From: Zhuqueibacter pondensis
GTDB lineage: Bacteria; Zhuqueibacterota; Zhuqueibacteria; Zhuqueibacterales; Zhuqueibacteraceae
Length of the DNA stretch: 64,000 bases
Reading direction: 5' to 3'
Assembly: GCA_034505955.1 (NCBI GenBank)
Contig: JAPDQK010000011.1
Location: forward strand, 57,620-121,619
Positions 9,608 to 17,948 of this stretch are shown piece after piece. Made by a program: the position numbers and the translations under genes. Every line of letters begins with the position of its first letter. Within the stretch, counting starts at the first letter, position 1. The notes under the pieces are model-generated. The model did no database searches and was not told where the DNA came from. It saw only the letters and a program-made list of their open reading frames with translations.

Positions 9608-12600
9608 ATGAAAACGACAATCGGATTTTATCGAGGCTTTTTAATCCTTTCGGTTTTGATCGCCACCTCTTTATACGGTCAAGGCCGGCCTTACGAGGGG
9701 CCGGAAGATCCTCCCGGTGATATTGCCGCCGAACGCGAAGGCTATATGACCGGCAATCGCGTGTTCTTGTATTTTCGTAATACCACCGAGCTTTCGGACT
9801 GGCCGCGCGTGGAGGTCTCACGCTGGCCGAACAATGAGGTTGGCACCAAAATGCTGGATGGCGTCGCCCTGCTCATCGGTGCGCGGGTTTATATCAAGAA
9901 TGACACCATTCCCGTCACCGATCCGGTCGAGATCCATTTCCGCCGTGACTTGGATACGCTCTATTACTTGCAAACCAGTTACCGCGAGGAAATGGATCGG
10001 GATCCCACCGGCACTGTCGAATGGGGATTTTATCCGGTATTCGGCTATTTCAATGAGCTGAGTGAGTATCCGGCAATGAGCAACCGACCGGATTCCTGGC
10101 CTCCCGCCGGATGGCCAGCCACCGGTTACACCAAAAAATGGCCTGGGGAATGGAACGGCCGTTTTGGGCGCGGGATCATTTGGGCAGGAGGTTTGGAAAC
10201 CTTTTTCGTCGTCAATGACGCCCAGGATCAGGAATATTTGGGTCCGGAGGATCGCGTCAAATACTATCCCCGACCCGGTCGATTCATCGGCGACAACTTT
10301 CCTCAAGTAACCATTCAAAAAGGCAAGCCGTGGGGTGGTCTGGGCCTCCGCGTCGAACAACGTGGTTTCCAGTGGAACCATCCCCAGGCCCAGGACGCCA
10401 TTTTCTGGGAATATACCATCGCCAATATTTCCGATTACGACTTGCCGGAAGTCGCATTTGGTTATTGGGTGGATAACGCGATTGGCGGCGATGGTGCCGA
10501 CGATGAACTGGGCTATTTTGATAAGCTCATCGATATGGCTTATTCCTGGGACATCAATGGCATCGGCCGCGCCGGTTTGACGCCCGGAATCATGGGATTT
10601 GCCTATTTGGAAAGCCCGGGACTGGCGTTCGACGGCATTGACAATGATGATGACGGTCTGGTTGATGAGAAAAGAGACAACGTCGCCACACGCCTGCTCG
10701 GACCGACAGAGGGAATTACGGACCTAAACAAATTTTTGAATGCCTATAAACTAAAATTAGAAGATCTGCATGCACACTGGGATGCTGATGAAGATCAGGA
10801 TTGGCAGGATGGTGAAGACCGCAACGGTGACGGCATTTATCAGTCCAGCGAATTTTCCGGCGATGATGTCGGCCTGGATGGGGTTGGTCCCAATGAATTG
10901 AACTACAATGGCCCGGACCGCGGTGAATGCAACCATCAACCGGATTTTGTCGAAGGCGTTGGTTGTGAGCCCAACTTTGCCGTCACGGATGTGACCGAAT
11001 CGGATATGGTCGGCCTCACTTCCTTTCGCCTGTTTCGGATACCCAGCCATACCTCGGAATATCACTGGTTCCGCGGCGACCGCTCCATGTGGGAGGTCAT
11101 CGGCGTCGATTCGCTGGTCACGTATTTCGGCAGCATTGCCAACCTGGTGGAGACCTTCGCTTCCGGGCCCTTCCCACTCTATAAAGGCAGAACCGAGCGC
11201 ATTTCCATGTCGGAGTTGCATGCTTATGATCCGCTCAGCGGCTTGAATTCCGATGCGCACTCAGCGCCGGCGTTGTTTGAGCAAAAGCGCATTGTGCAGG
11301 TGATTTATGAGAAGGATTACCGCTTTGCGATGCCACCCTTGACACCAGCGTTGCAGGCGACACCCGGCGACGGGTATGTGATCCTGACTTGGGATAATGT
11401 GGCGGATACCAGAACCCGCGATCCCTTTCTTGGCAATATCAACGATTTCGAAGGCTACAAGCTCTTCCGCGCCACCGACAAAAGAATGTCTGATGCGGAA
11501 GTCATCACCGACGGATTTGGCAACCCGGCCATCAAAAGGCCCATCTTTCAATGCGACCTGATTGACGGCAAGCTGGGCTTTGCGAACTTCGGCCTGGTCA
11601 ACGGCGTGGCCTATAATCTTGGCTATGATAACGGCATTGTTCATTTCTTCATCGACAAAACCGTGCAGAATGGCCGGACCTATTATTACGCCCTGGAGGC
11701 TTATGATTACGGCGCGCCGAACATCGGTCCGGGCATCGCGCCTTCCTTCAACCCCACCATTATCGAGCTGGATGAGCAAACCGAAGAAGTACGCGCTTAT
11801 AGTAAAAATGTCCAAATCGTTATGCCGCATCCCAAAGCTGCCGGCTATGTTCCACCCAAGCTGGGCGACATTGTAGACCATACCCCCTTCGGTTCCTCAC
11901 CCATTGTCCCGGAGGTCCTGGCTACAGGGGATTTGAAAGTCGGGCATACTTATAAAGTCAAATTTGGCGTCGATACGCTCTTCAATGTGCCGGATTATGC
12001 CCATGGCCAACTTTATACCAACAACGGTATTTTCATTTACGATGCGACTGACAACAATCGTTTGGTTTATCAGGAAACCCCGGAAAAATTTGCCTTTGAA
12101 AACTTTGTTTTCGAGGACTCGACTTCGCCGACCTACTGGCATTTCAACACTTCGGGGCCATTGACCACCGATATTTTCGATGGCATGCGGCTGACCTTGC
12201 AGGAACCGATCGAGATTGCCTCCTTCGATCCCATTAGTTCCGGCTGGCTGGTTGGCAAATCCAATATCAGAATCACGCCAACCGTTACGGAGTCCCAATA
12301 TTTTTCGTGGGATTATGAAATCGTCTTCACCAACAATCCTGCGGCTTATACCGGCAGAGTGACCACCAAAACCATGCGGAACGAGTTTCACAGTCGCATC
12401 CCCAGCTCCCAGTTGCTCGTGAATCAGCAGTTCAGTTTTTATGTGCGCAGCAAATTGTTCAAGGATCCTGCCACGGGAGAATTCGAACTGATGGATTTGG
12501 TGGTTCATGACGTGAATACCAATGGCCAATTTGACCTCTTGCGAGATCGCATTTTAGTGGGTCCGGTCACCAAATCCGGGCGTTGGGCCGGCACGGCTTT

Positions 12601-13075
12601 CATTTTTGACTTCAACGCCCTGTCGGATGAATCTCAACTGCCGAAGCCGGATGATGTCTACCGCGTTACGTTCAAGCGGCCATTCACCACGCTCGATTCG
12701 TTGCTGTTCAAGGTTCAGCCCGAAGGCGCGTTGGATACAAAGGAATTGAAGAGCACGATGGATCAAATCAAGGTGGTGCCCAATCCTTATGTCATGACCA
12801 ACGAGATGGAACCGGCGGTTTCGAATCAATTTCTGAATCAGCGCCGGCGTATATTATTTACTCATCTGCCGGCGCAGTGCACCATCAAGATTTTCACGGT
12901 CAGCGGCATTCTGGTTGATGAGATCCCGGTGAACAACCCCTCGGAGAACGGCGCTGCGCATTGGGATCTCAAATCCCGGGAGGGCTTGGATATCGCCGCC
13001 GGCATGTACATTTATCACGTCAAGGCCACCGCCACCGGCGATGAAAAAATCGGCAAGTTTGCGGTGATCAAGTAG
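9608..13075 (+). CDS. Large secreted T9SS protein, predicted surface partner of the TonB receptor
   Basis: 1155 residues from ATG 9608 (an ATG at 9599 adds three residues). A signal peptide MKTTIGFYRGF...SLYGQ opens the protein. No enzymatic domain was recognised. Features seen: acidic EF-hand/thrombospondin-3-like calcium loops (GIDNDDDGLVDE and DADEDQDWQDGEDRNGDG, around nucleotides 10630-10850), a fibronectin III-like stretch (GYVILTWDNV...FEGYKLFRATD), and a C-terminal FlgD/T9SS-type domain (VVPNPYVMTNE...IAAGMYIYHVKA). It lies between the TonB receptor and the PorV-like gene. By position it could be the surface glycan-binding partner that SusD provides in Bacteroidetes; this is inference, since there is no sequence similarity to SusD. 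Confidence 0.8.
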   Translation: MKTTIGFYRGFLILSVLIATSLYGQGRPYEGPEDPPGDIAAEREGYMTGNRVFLYFRNTTELSDWPRVEVSRWPNNEVGTKMLDGVALLIGARVYIKNDTIPVTDPVEIHFRRDLDTLYYLQTSYREEMDRDPTGTVEWGFYPVFGYFNELSEYPAMSNRPDSWPPAGWPATGYTKKWPGEWNGRFGRGIIWAGGLETFFVVNDAQDQEYLGPEDRVKYYPRPGRFIGDNFPQVTIQKGKPWGGLGLRVEQRGFQWNHPQAQDAIFWEYTIANISDYDLPEVAFGYWVDNAIGGDGADDELGYFDKLIDMAYSWDINGIGRAGLTPGIMGFAYLESPGLAFDGIDNDDDGLVDEKRDNVATRLLGPTEGITDLNKFLNAYKLKLEDLHAHWDADEDQDWQDGEDRNGDGIYQSSEFSGDDVGLDGVGPNELNYNGPDRGECNHQPDFVEGVGCEPNFAVTDVTESDMVGLTSFRLFRIPSHTSEYHWFRGDRSMWEVIGVDSLVTYFGSIANLVETFASGPFPLYKGRTERISMSELHAYDPLSGLNSDAHSAPALFEQKRIVQVIYEKDYRFAMPPLTPALQATPGDGYVILTWDNVADTRTRDPFLGNINDFEGYKLFRATDKRMSDAEVITDGFGNPAIKRPIFQCDLIDGKLGFANFGLVNGVAYNLGYDNGIVHFFIDKTVQNGRTYYYALEAYDYGAPNIGPGIAPSFNPTIIELDEQTEEVRAYSKNVQIVMPHPKAAGYVPPKLGDIVDHTPFGSSPIVPEVLATGDLKVGHTYKVKFGVDTLFNVPDYAHGQLYTNNGIFIYDATDNNRLVYQETPEKFAFENFVFEDSTSPTYWHFNTSGPLTTDIFDGMRLTLQEPIEIASFDPISSGWLVGKSNIRITPTVTESQYFSWDYEIVFTNNPAAYTGRVTTKTMRNEFHSRIPSSQLLVNQQFSFYVRSKLFKDPATGEFELMDLVVHDVNTNGQFDLLRDRILVGPVTKSGRWAGTAFIFDFNALSDESQLPKPDDVYRVTFKRPFTTLDSLLFKVQPEGALDTKELKSTMDQIKVVPNPYVMTNEMEPAVSNQFLNQRRRILFTHLPAQCTIKIFTVSGILVDEIPVNNPSENGAAHWDLKSREGLDIAAGMYIYHVKATATGDEKIGKFAVIK

Positions 13076-13133
13076 CATAGTAGATATTCAGCAATGACTG
13101 CCGATGGAGTTCTTTCGGCAAGTAACTGCATAA

Positions 13134-13220
13134 TGTCATACCGGAGGCTGCGCCTGTAGGGAATCTTTTTTATTATCGAGCATAGCATTTGGATCGAAAA
13201 AGATGCTTCCAGCATGACAT
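13134..13220. repeat. TGTCAT-ended interspersed repeat, copy 4
   Basis: TGTCATACCGGAGGCTGCGCC at the left and GATGCTTCCAGCATGACA at the right, with GTAGGGAATCTTTTTT inside. It fills most of the gap before the PorV-like gene. Confidence 0.65.
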
Positions 13221-13270
13221 GTTACTCATATACCTACGAAGCACACTGTTTAACATGAGGTAATCATATC

Positions 13271-14338
13271 ATGCGTCAGCAAACGAAAATAATCTCTATT
13301 ATTATCGGTCTGCTTTTGGGCATGACTGTCAATGCCGGCTATGGGCAAAAACCCTACCGCGTTGGCACGACCATCGCCAGCTTTCTCGAGATCGGTTACG
13401 GCAGTGCCGGCAGTGCCATGGGTGATGCCTATGTTAGTCTGGCCCGGGATCTTTCATCGCAATATTGGAATCCGGCTGGACTGTCTTTCATGGAACAACA
13501 CGAAGCCCAATTTCTGCGGCAACCCTGGATCGCCGACATCACCAGCACGTTTGCCGGAGTAGGATTGGCGCTGCCGGAGATTGGCACCCTGGCGCTGGGA
13601 TTCTATCATGTCGATTTTGGCGAGCAGGAAGTCACCACCGTTCTCCAGCAGGAGGGGACGGGTGAAATGTTCAACGCCAATGACTTTGCCGTGGCCTTGT
13701 CCTATTCACGGCGGTTAACGCATTGGTTTGCATTCGGGGCGACGGCAAAATACATCTCCTCCCAAATATGGCATTGCACTGCCACCGCCATGGCGGTGGA
13801 TTTGGGTGTGGTGATCAACACCCAGTTCTTTTCGATGACGGGAGAACGTGAAAACGGCATGAGCATCGGCATGAGCATTTCCAATTACGGCACCAGAATG
13901 AAATATAACGGCATCGATTTGGTTAATCCCATCGATATTTTGCCGAATGAAAAGGGCAATTACAAGGATACTCCCGGCCAATTTCGATTGAATGAATGGG
14001 AGCTGCCGCTTATTTTCAGGCTGGGTGTGTCCCTGCAGCCGATTGTAGCCAGTCGCTCACGCGTGATTGTTGCTGCGGATGCGCTGCATCCCAACAATAA
14101 CAGCGAATCGATGAACCTCGGTGTGCAATACCAATACAAGATTCCCGGCACCGGAGCATTTTATCTGCGTGGTGGTTACAAGGCGCTGTTCATGAATCAG
14201 TCGGAATTCGGTCCTACTTTCGGTGGCGGCATGGAGTTGTTCATGATGAACAATCTCGCCGTCAAAGTGGACTACGCTTATCGCGAGGTCGGCATTCTCG
14301 GACAAACGCATTCCTATTCGGTGGCAGTACGGTTTTAG
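13271..14338 (+). CDS. PorV/PorQ-family outer-membrane protein
   Basis: 355 residues with a signal peptide (MRQQTKIISIIIGLLLGMTVNAGYG). It shows the family hallmark of a glycine/alanine-rich opening (GSAGSAMGDAYVSLARDLSSQYWNPAGLSFM), followed by alternating beta strands and an aromatic C-terminus (SYSVAVRF), as expected for a 14-strand barrel. PorV proteins shuttle T9SS substrates from the translocon to the attachment machinery. Here a copy sits directly after a TonB receptor and a large T9SS substrate, so it may be a dedicated partner of that substrate rather than the general one. GAGG lies ten bases before the ATG. Confidence 0.82.
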   Translation: MRQQTKIISIIIGLLLGMTVNAGYGQKPYRVGTTIASFLEIGYGSAGSAMGDAYVSLARDLSSQYWNPAGLSFMEQHEAQFLRQPWIADITSTFAGVGLALPEIGTLALGFYHVDFGEQEVTTVLQQEGTGEMFNANDFAVALSYSRRLTHWFAFGATAKYISSQIWHCTATAMAVDLGVVINTQFFSMTGERENGMSIGMSISNYGTRMKYNGIDLVNPIDILPNEKGNYKDTPGQFRLNEWELPLIFRLGVSLQPIVASRSRVIVAADALHPNNNSESMNLGVQYQYKIPGTGAFYLRGGYKALFMNQSEFGPTFGGGMELFMMNNLAVKVDYAYREVGILGQTHSYSVAVRF

Positions 14339-14372
14339 ATTTGTCGTATGAATTTTGGCGCATCGAACAGAA

Positions 14373-14443
14373 TGTCATCCTGGAAGGATCTTTTCAGGAA
14401 TTTAGCACAATAGTTCTGTTGAAAAGATGCTTTTGGAATGACA
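14373..14443. repeat. TGTCAT-ended interspersed repeat, short copy 5
   Basis: TGTCATCCTGGAAGGATCTTTT at the left and AAAAGATGCTTTTGGAATGACA at the right form inverted ends; the CCTACGGGCG core is missing. It lies directly after the PorV-like gene. Confidence 0.6.
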
Positions 14444-14622
14444 AGTTACTTGAAAGGCAAGTTGTTTGCCGCAAGGGAATAAAGGCAAAACAATTGACTG
14501 CCTCCATAGGATGGCAAAATAATTTTTGAAAAAATGAATTGTTTTTCCCCTACGGGTGCAGCTTCAATCGTTTTGCCTTTATGTCATGGCTGAACAGTTC
14601 CAGTAAAATCAAATATCCTGAA

Positions 14623-15477
14623 ATGCTCAAAATCTCCAACAACACCCTATGCCTCCTGCTCTGTGCGTTTTTGTGCCAAAGCTGCAACAAGCAGACGATA
14701 ACCCAAAGTACGCCGGAAAAACCGGAATGGGAAATCGCCGGCTGGGAATTGGTTTGGCACGATGAGTTCGACGGCGCCAAAATCGATCTCACCAAGTGGG
14801 AGCATGAAGTCAACGCCCAGGGAGGCGGCAACAACGAGCTGCAGTATTATACCGCACGCTCTGAAAATTCTTATGTCAAAGATGGCGTGCTTACTATCCA
14901 GGCGCTGAAGGAAACTTTTACCGGCGCGGAGGGCACGCGCGAATATACCTCGGCCCGCATGCGTACGTTAAAAAAAGGCGATTGGAAGTACGGGCGGTTT
15001 GACATCAAGGCCAGGCTTCCCCGAGGTCAGGGGTTGTGGCCGGCCATTTGGATGCTGCCGACTGATTGGGTCTATGGCGGCTGGGCCGCGAGCGGCGAAA
15101 TCGATATCATGGAAATGCTTGGTCATGATACCAAGACCGTTTACGGCACGCTGCATTACGGCGGCGAATGGCCGAATAATGTTCATACCGGCACCTCCTA
15201 CAAATTACCGCAGGGAGATTTTTCCACCGAGTTTCATGTCTTTCGACTCGACTGGGAGCCGAATGAGTTTCGCTGGTATGTGGATGACCGGCTTTACCAG
15301 ACGCAAAAACAATGGCACACAAAAAACCATCCCTATCCGGCGCCATTCGATCAACGCTTCCATTTATTACTGAATGTGGCGGTCGGCGGCAATTGGCCCG
15401 GCAATCCGGATGCGACCACAATCTTTCCGCAATCCATGATGGTGGATTATGTCCGGGTATATAAACGCTCTGAGTAA
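14623..15477 (+). CDS. GH16 laminarinase-type beta-glucanase, probable lipoprotein
   Basis: 284 residues if ATG 14623 is used, giving the lipoprotein-like start MLKISNNTLCLLLCAFLCQSC; ATG 14581 is also in frame. The domain is a single GH16 jelly roll of laminarinase type (WELVWHDEFDG, KWEHEV, NNELQYYT, SARMRTLKKGDWKYGRFDIKARLP, GLWPAIWMLP, catalytic E159-I-D161-I-M-E164, HVFRLDWEPNEFRWYVDD, LLNVAVGGNWPG). The ExDxxE spacing differs from the ExDxE lichenase at 1918, so the two GH16 enzymes belong to different subfamilies and probably cut different linkages. Expected product: an outer-membrane-attached endo-beta-1,3-glucanase. The esterase gene follows 16 bases after its stop, so the two are likely co-transcribed. 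Confidence 0.92.
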   Translation: MLKISNNTLCLLLCAFLCQSCNKQTITQSTPEKPEWEIAGWELVWHDEFDGAKIDLTKWEHEVNAQGGGNNELQYYTARSENSYVKDGVLTIQALKETFTGAEGTREYTSARMRTLKKGDWKYGRFDIKARLPRGQGLWPAIWMLPTDWVYGGWAASGEIDIMEMLGHDTKTVYGTLHYGGEWPNNVHTGTSYKLPQGDFSTEFHVFRLDWEPNEFRWYVDDRLYQTQKQWHTKNHPYPAPFDQRFHLLLNVAVGGNWPGNPDATTIFPQSMMVDYVRVYKRSE

Positions 15478-15493
15478 GCCAAGGACGAAAAAC

Positions 15494-16645
15494 ATGCGTG
15501 ATTATTCCAAAATTCGATTGTTTGTTTCTTGTTGGGCTTTCATGCTGATGGGCATGTCCGCTCATGCCCAATGGAATCCAACGCCCAACGATACGCTCGT
15601 TTCATATCGCATACTTGCTGACAATCGGGTGGATTTCAAAATCTATGCTCCCAATGCCGACAAAGTGATGCTCAATGGAACGGACATTCCGGGCCTCGGC
15701 CAGGGGGCTGAAATGGCAAGAATGGACAATGGCGTCTGGCAGGTTACCATTGGACCGGTAAGCCCTGGCGCCTACAGGTATAATTTCAATGTGGATGGCG
15801 TTTTCGTTATCGATCCGCGCAATCCGCTGACCAGCCAATCCAACATGAATACCTGGAGTCTGGTTTATGTGAGCGGCGCTGATTTTATGGATACCAAGGA
15901 CGTGCCTCACGGTGCCATCTCTGAGATGACCTACTATTCAAAATCGCTGGGGCGTTTTCGCCGCCTGCATGTTTACACACCTCCGGGTTACGAATCCGGC
16001 AAAGACAAATTTCCCATTTTTTATCTGCTGCACGGCGCCTTTGATTGCGACGATTCCTGGACAACCGTCGGCCGCGCCGGTTTTATTCTGGACAATCTCA
16101 TCGCGCAACAGAAAGCCAAGCCCATGGTGGTCGTGATGCCGGCAGGCCATACCGGGCCATTTCGTTTCGGGGCGCCGCGTCCGGAAGTTGATGAATTTGT
16201 GACGGACTTTACCAATGACATCATGCCGTTCATCGAAAAGAGCTACCGCGTTTATGCCGACCGCCGGCATCGCGCCATTGCCGGTTTATCCATGGGCGGC
16301 GCCCAGACCTTGAACATCGCCATCCCCAACCTGGAAAAGTTCAGCTACATTGGCGTTTATAGCTCGGGAATTTTGGGGATTACTGGCAGGGGATTCGGAG
16401 CTGAGACCGGACCCAAATGGGAAGAACAAAATAAAACGGCTCTCGATCGTGATGAATTGAAGAAAGACCTCAAACTCCTCTGGTTTGCCACCGGCAAGGA
16501 AGATTTCCTGTTGGAAACTTCCCGCGCGACGGTTGAAATGCTCAAGAGGCACAAATTTGCTGTCATTTACAAAGAAACGGAGGGCGGGCATACCTGGATA
16601 AACTGGCGGAATTACCTTTATGAGTTCACCCAACTTTTGTTTTGA
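15494..16645 (+). CDS. Secreted CE1-like esterase with N-terminal CBM48/E-set domain
   Basis: 383 residues from ATG 15494, preceded by AAGGA. A signal peptide ends at SAHA-Q. Residues ~25-115 form an E-set/CBM48-like domain (VDFKIYAPNADKVMLNG, GVWQVTIGPVSPGAYRYNFNVDG). Residues ~125-383 are an alpha/beta-hydrolase of the esterase D/feruloyl esterase group (RLHVYTPPGYE, FYLLHGAFDCDDSW, nucleophile S266 in GLSMGG, H366 in EGGHTW). This architecture occurs in xylan-associated acetyl or feruloyl esterases. Its place in a beta-glucan locus suggests removal of ester groups from cereal-type cell walls, which is inference. The GH5 gene begins 11 bases after its stop. Confidence 0.87.
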   Translation: MRDYSKIRLFVSCWAFMLMGMSAHAQWNPTPNDTLVSYRILADNRVDFKIYAPNADKVMLNGTDIPGLGQGAEMARMDNGVWQVTIGPVSPGAYRYNFNVDGVFVIDPRNPLTSQSNMNTWSLVYVSGADFMDTKDVPHGAISEMTYYSKSLGRFRRLHVYTPPGYESGKDKFPIFYLLHGAFDCDDSWTTVGRAGFILDNLIAQQKAKPMVVVMPAGHTGPFRFGAPRPEVDEFVTDFTNDIMPFIEKSYRVYADRRHRAIAGLSMGGAQTLNIAIPNLEKFSYIGVYSSGILGITGRGFGAETGPKWEEQNKTALDRDELKKDLKLLWFATGKEDFLLETSRATVEMLKRHKFAVIYKETEGGHTWINWRNYLYEFTQLLF

Positions 16646-16656
16646 TCATTGATATT

Positions 16657-17751
16657 ATGTTCTGGATTTGTTCATTGATTCGCAGGAAGGCTGGCGGTAT
16701 TGAGTTCGTTCGGCTGCAAATCTTGTTAGGCGTCGCGCTGGTTATTTTTCTGGCGGGATGCAGCAAAGACAAAAATCAGATGGCGCCAAAAGATGAAACA
16801 CCGACGGGCTTGGATCCCTTCGTGCAGAATGCGCGCCTGGGAAGAGGCATGAATTTGGGCAACGCCCTGGAAGCGCCGAATGAAGGCGATTGGGGCGTCG
16901 TGATCAAGAGTGAATATTTCGATTTAATCAAAAACGCCGGCTTCAATTCGGTTCGGATTCCCATCAGGTGGTCAGCGCATGCTGGTACAAGTTCACCGTA
17001 CATTGTCGCTCAAAGTTTTCTTGGCCGAGTGGATTGGGTGATCGAACAGGCTTTTGCCCGCAAGCTTGCGGTGGTGATCAATATGCATCATTATGAAGAG
17101 ATCATGCAGGACCCCACCGCGCATAAGGCGAGATTTCTGGCAATTTGGGAGCAGGTGGCGAAACACTATCAAAATTACTCCGGCGATCTTATTTTTGAAA
17201 TCCTCAACGAGCCCAATGGCAGTTTAACCATCCCCATCTGGAATCAATTTTTAAAAGACGCGATAGTGACGATTCGACGTACCAACCCCGGTCGAACGTT
17301 GATGGTGGGTCCGGCGAATTGGTATAGCATGACTTCGCTCAACAGTCTCGATTTACCCGCGGATGACAAGAATATTATTGTGTCGGTTCATTATTACAAT
17401 CCATTTCAATTCACCCATCAGGGCGCGGAATGGGTTACTGGCAGTGATGCCTGGCTCGGCACCCGCTGGCTGGGAACCGCGCAGGAGAAGCAAGCGATCG
17501 CGCGTGATTTTTCCACCGCCGCCGGTTGGGGCACATCCAACAACCGGCCGCTCAATCTCGGTGAATTCGGCGCATACAACAAAGCCGACATGCAGTCCCG
17601 CGCGCTGTGGACGGAGTTCGTTGCCCGCACCGCCGAAGCCAACAACATGAGCTGGCACTATTGGGAATTCATTGCCGGCTTCGGCGTTTACAACGGCACG
17701 GCGAAGGATTGGAATTATCCACTGCTGTATGCGCTGATTCCGAAATCCTAA
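16657..17751 (+). CDS. GH5 endo-beta-glucanase, lipoprotein
   Basis: 364 residues. The lipoprotein signal is LLGVALVIFLAGC-SKD. The GH5 TIM barrel shows RGMNLGNALEAPNEGDWG, FNSVRIPIRWSAH, VINMHHYEE, acid/base E185 in FEILNEPNG, VSVHYYNPFQFTHQG, nucleophile E303 in NLGEFGAY, and WHYWEFIAGFGVY. It resembles cellulase/endoglucanase-type GH5 enzymes (GH5_2/GH5_25-like in appearance). It would act on the outer surface or in the periplasm on beta-1,4 linkages. A TTG four bases into the esterase stop is also in frame, but the ATG is preferred. Confidence 0.9.
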   Translation: MFWICSLIRRKAGGIEFVRLQILLGVALVIFLAGCSKDKNQMAPKDETPTGLDPFVQNARLGRGMNLGNALEAPNEGDWGVVIKSEYFDLIKNAGFNSVRIPIRWSAHAGTSSPYIVAQSFLGRVDWVIEQAFARKLAVVINMHHYEEIMQDPTAHKARFLAIWEQVAKHYQNYSGDLIFEILNEPNGSLTIPIWNQFLKDAIVTIRRTNPGRTLMVGPANWYSMTSLNSLDLPADDKNIIVSVHYYNPFQFTHQGAEWVTGSDAWLGTRWLGTAQEKQAIARDFSTAAGWGTSNNRPLNLGEFGAYNKADMQSRALWTEFVARTAEANNMSWHYWEFIAGFGVYNGTAKDWNYPLLYALIPKS

Positions 17752-17805
17752 TCAGTCACGGGAGGTTTATCTTTTATAACAGTTCGGATCTCCCCTACCA
17801 CACAG

Positions 17806-17896
17806 TGTCATTTCGCGGAAATCTTTTTGCGCACCAAGTAAGATTTCAATTTTCAGAAACTTACTTGGCACGAAGAAGATTCTTCCAGAATGACAT
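17806..17896. repeat. TGTCAT-ended interspersed repeat, copy 6
   Basis: TGTCATTTCGCGGAAATCTTT at the left and AGATTCTTCCAGAATGACA at the right. An internal inverted pair AAGTAAGATTTC/CAGAAACTTACTT is present. It lies in the gap between the two GH5 genes. Confidence 0.65.
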
Positions 17897-17948
17897 TTTA
17901 AGGAGACAATGAACTGTTGCATACTGAAAACAGCTCATCAAGTGAGCA

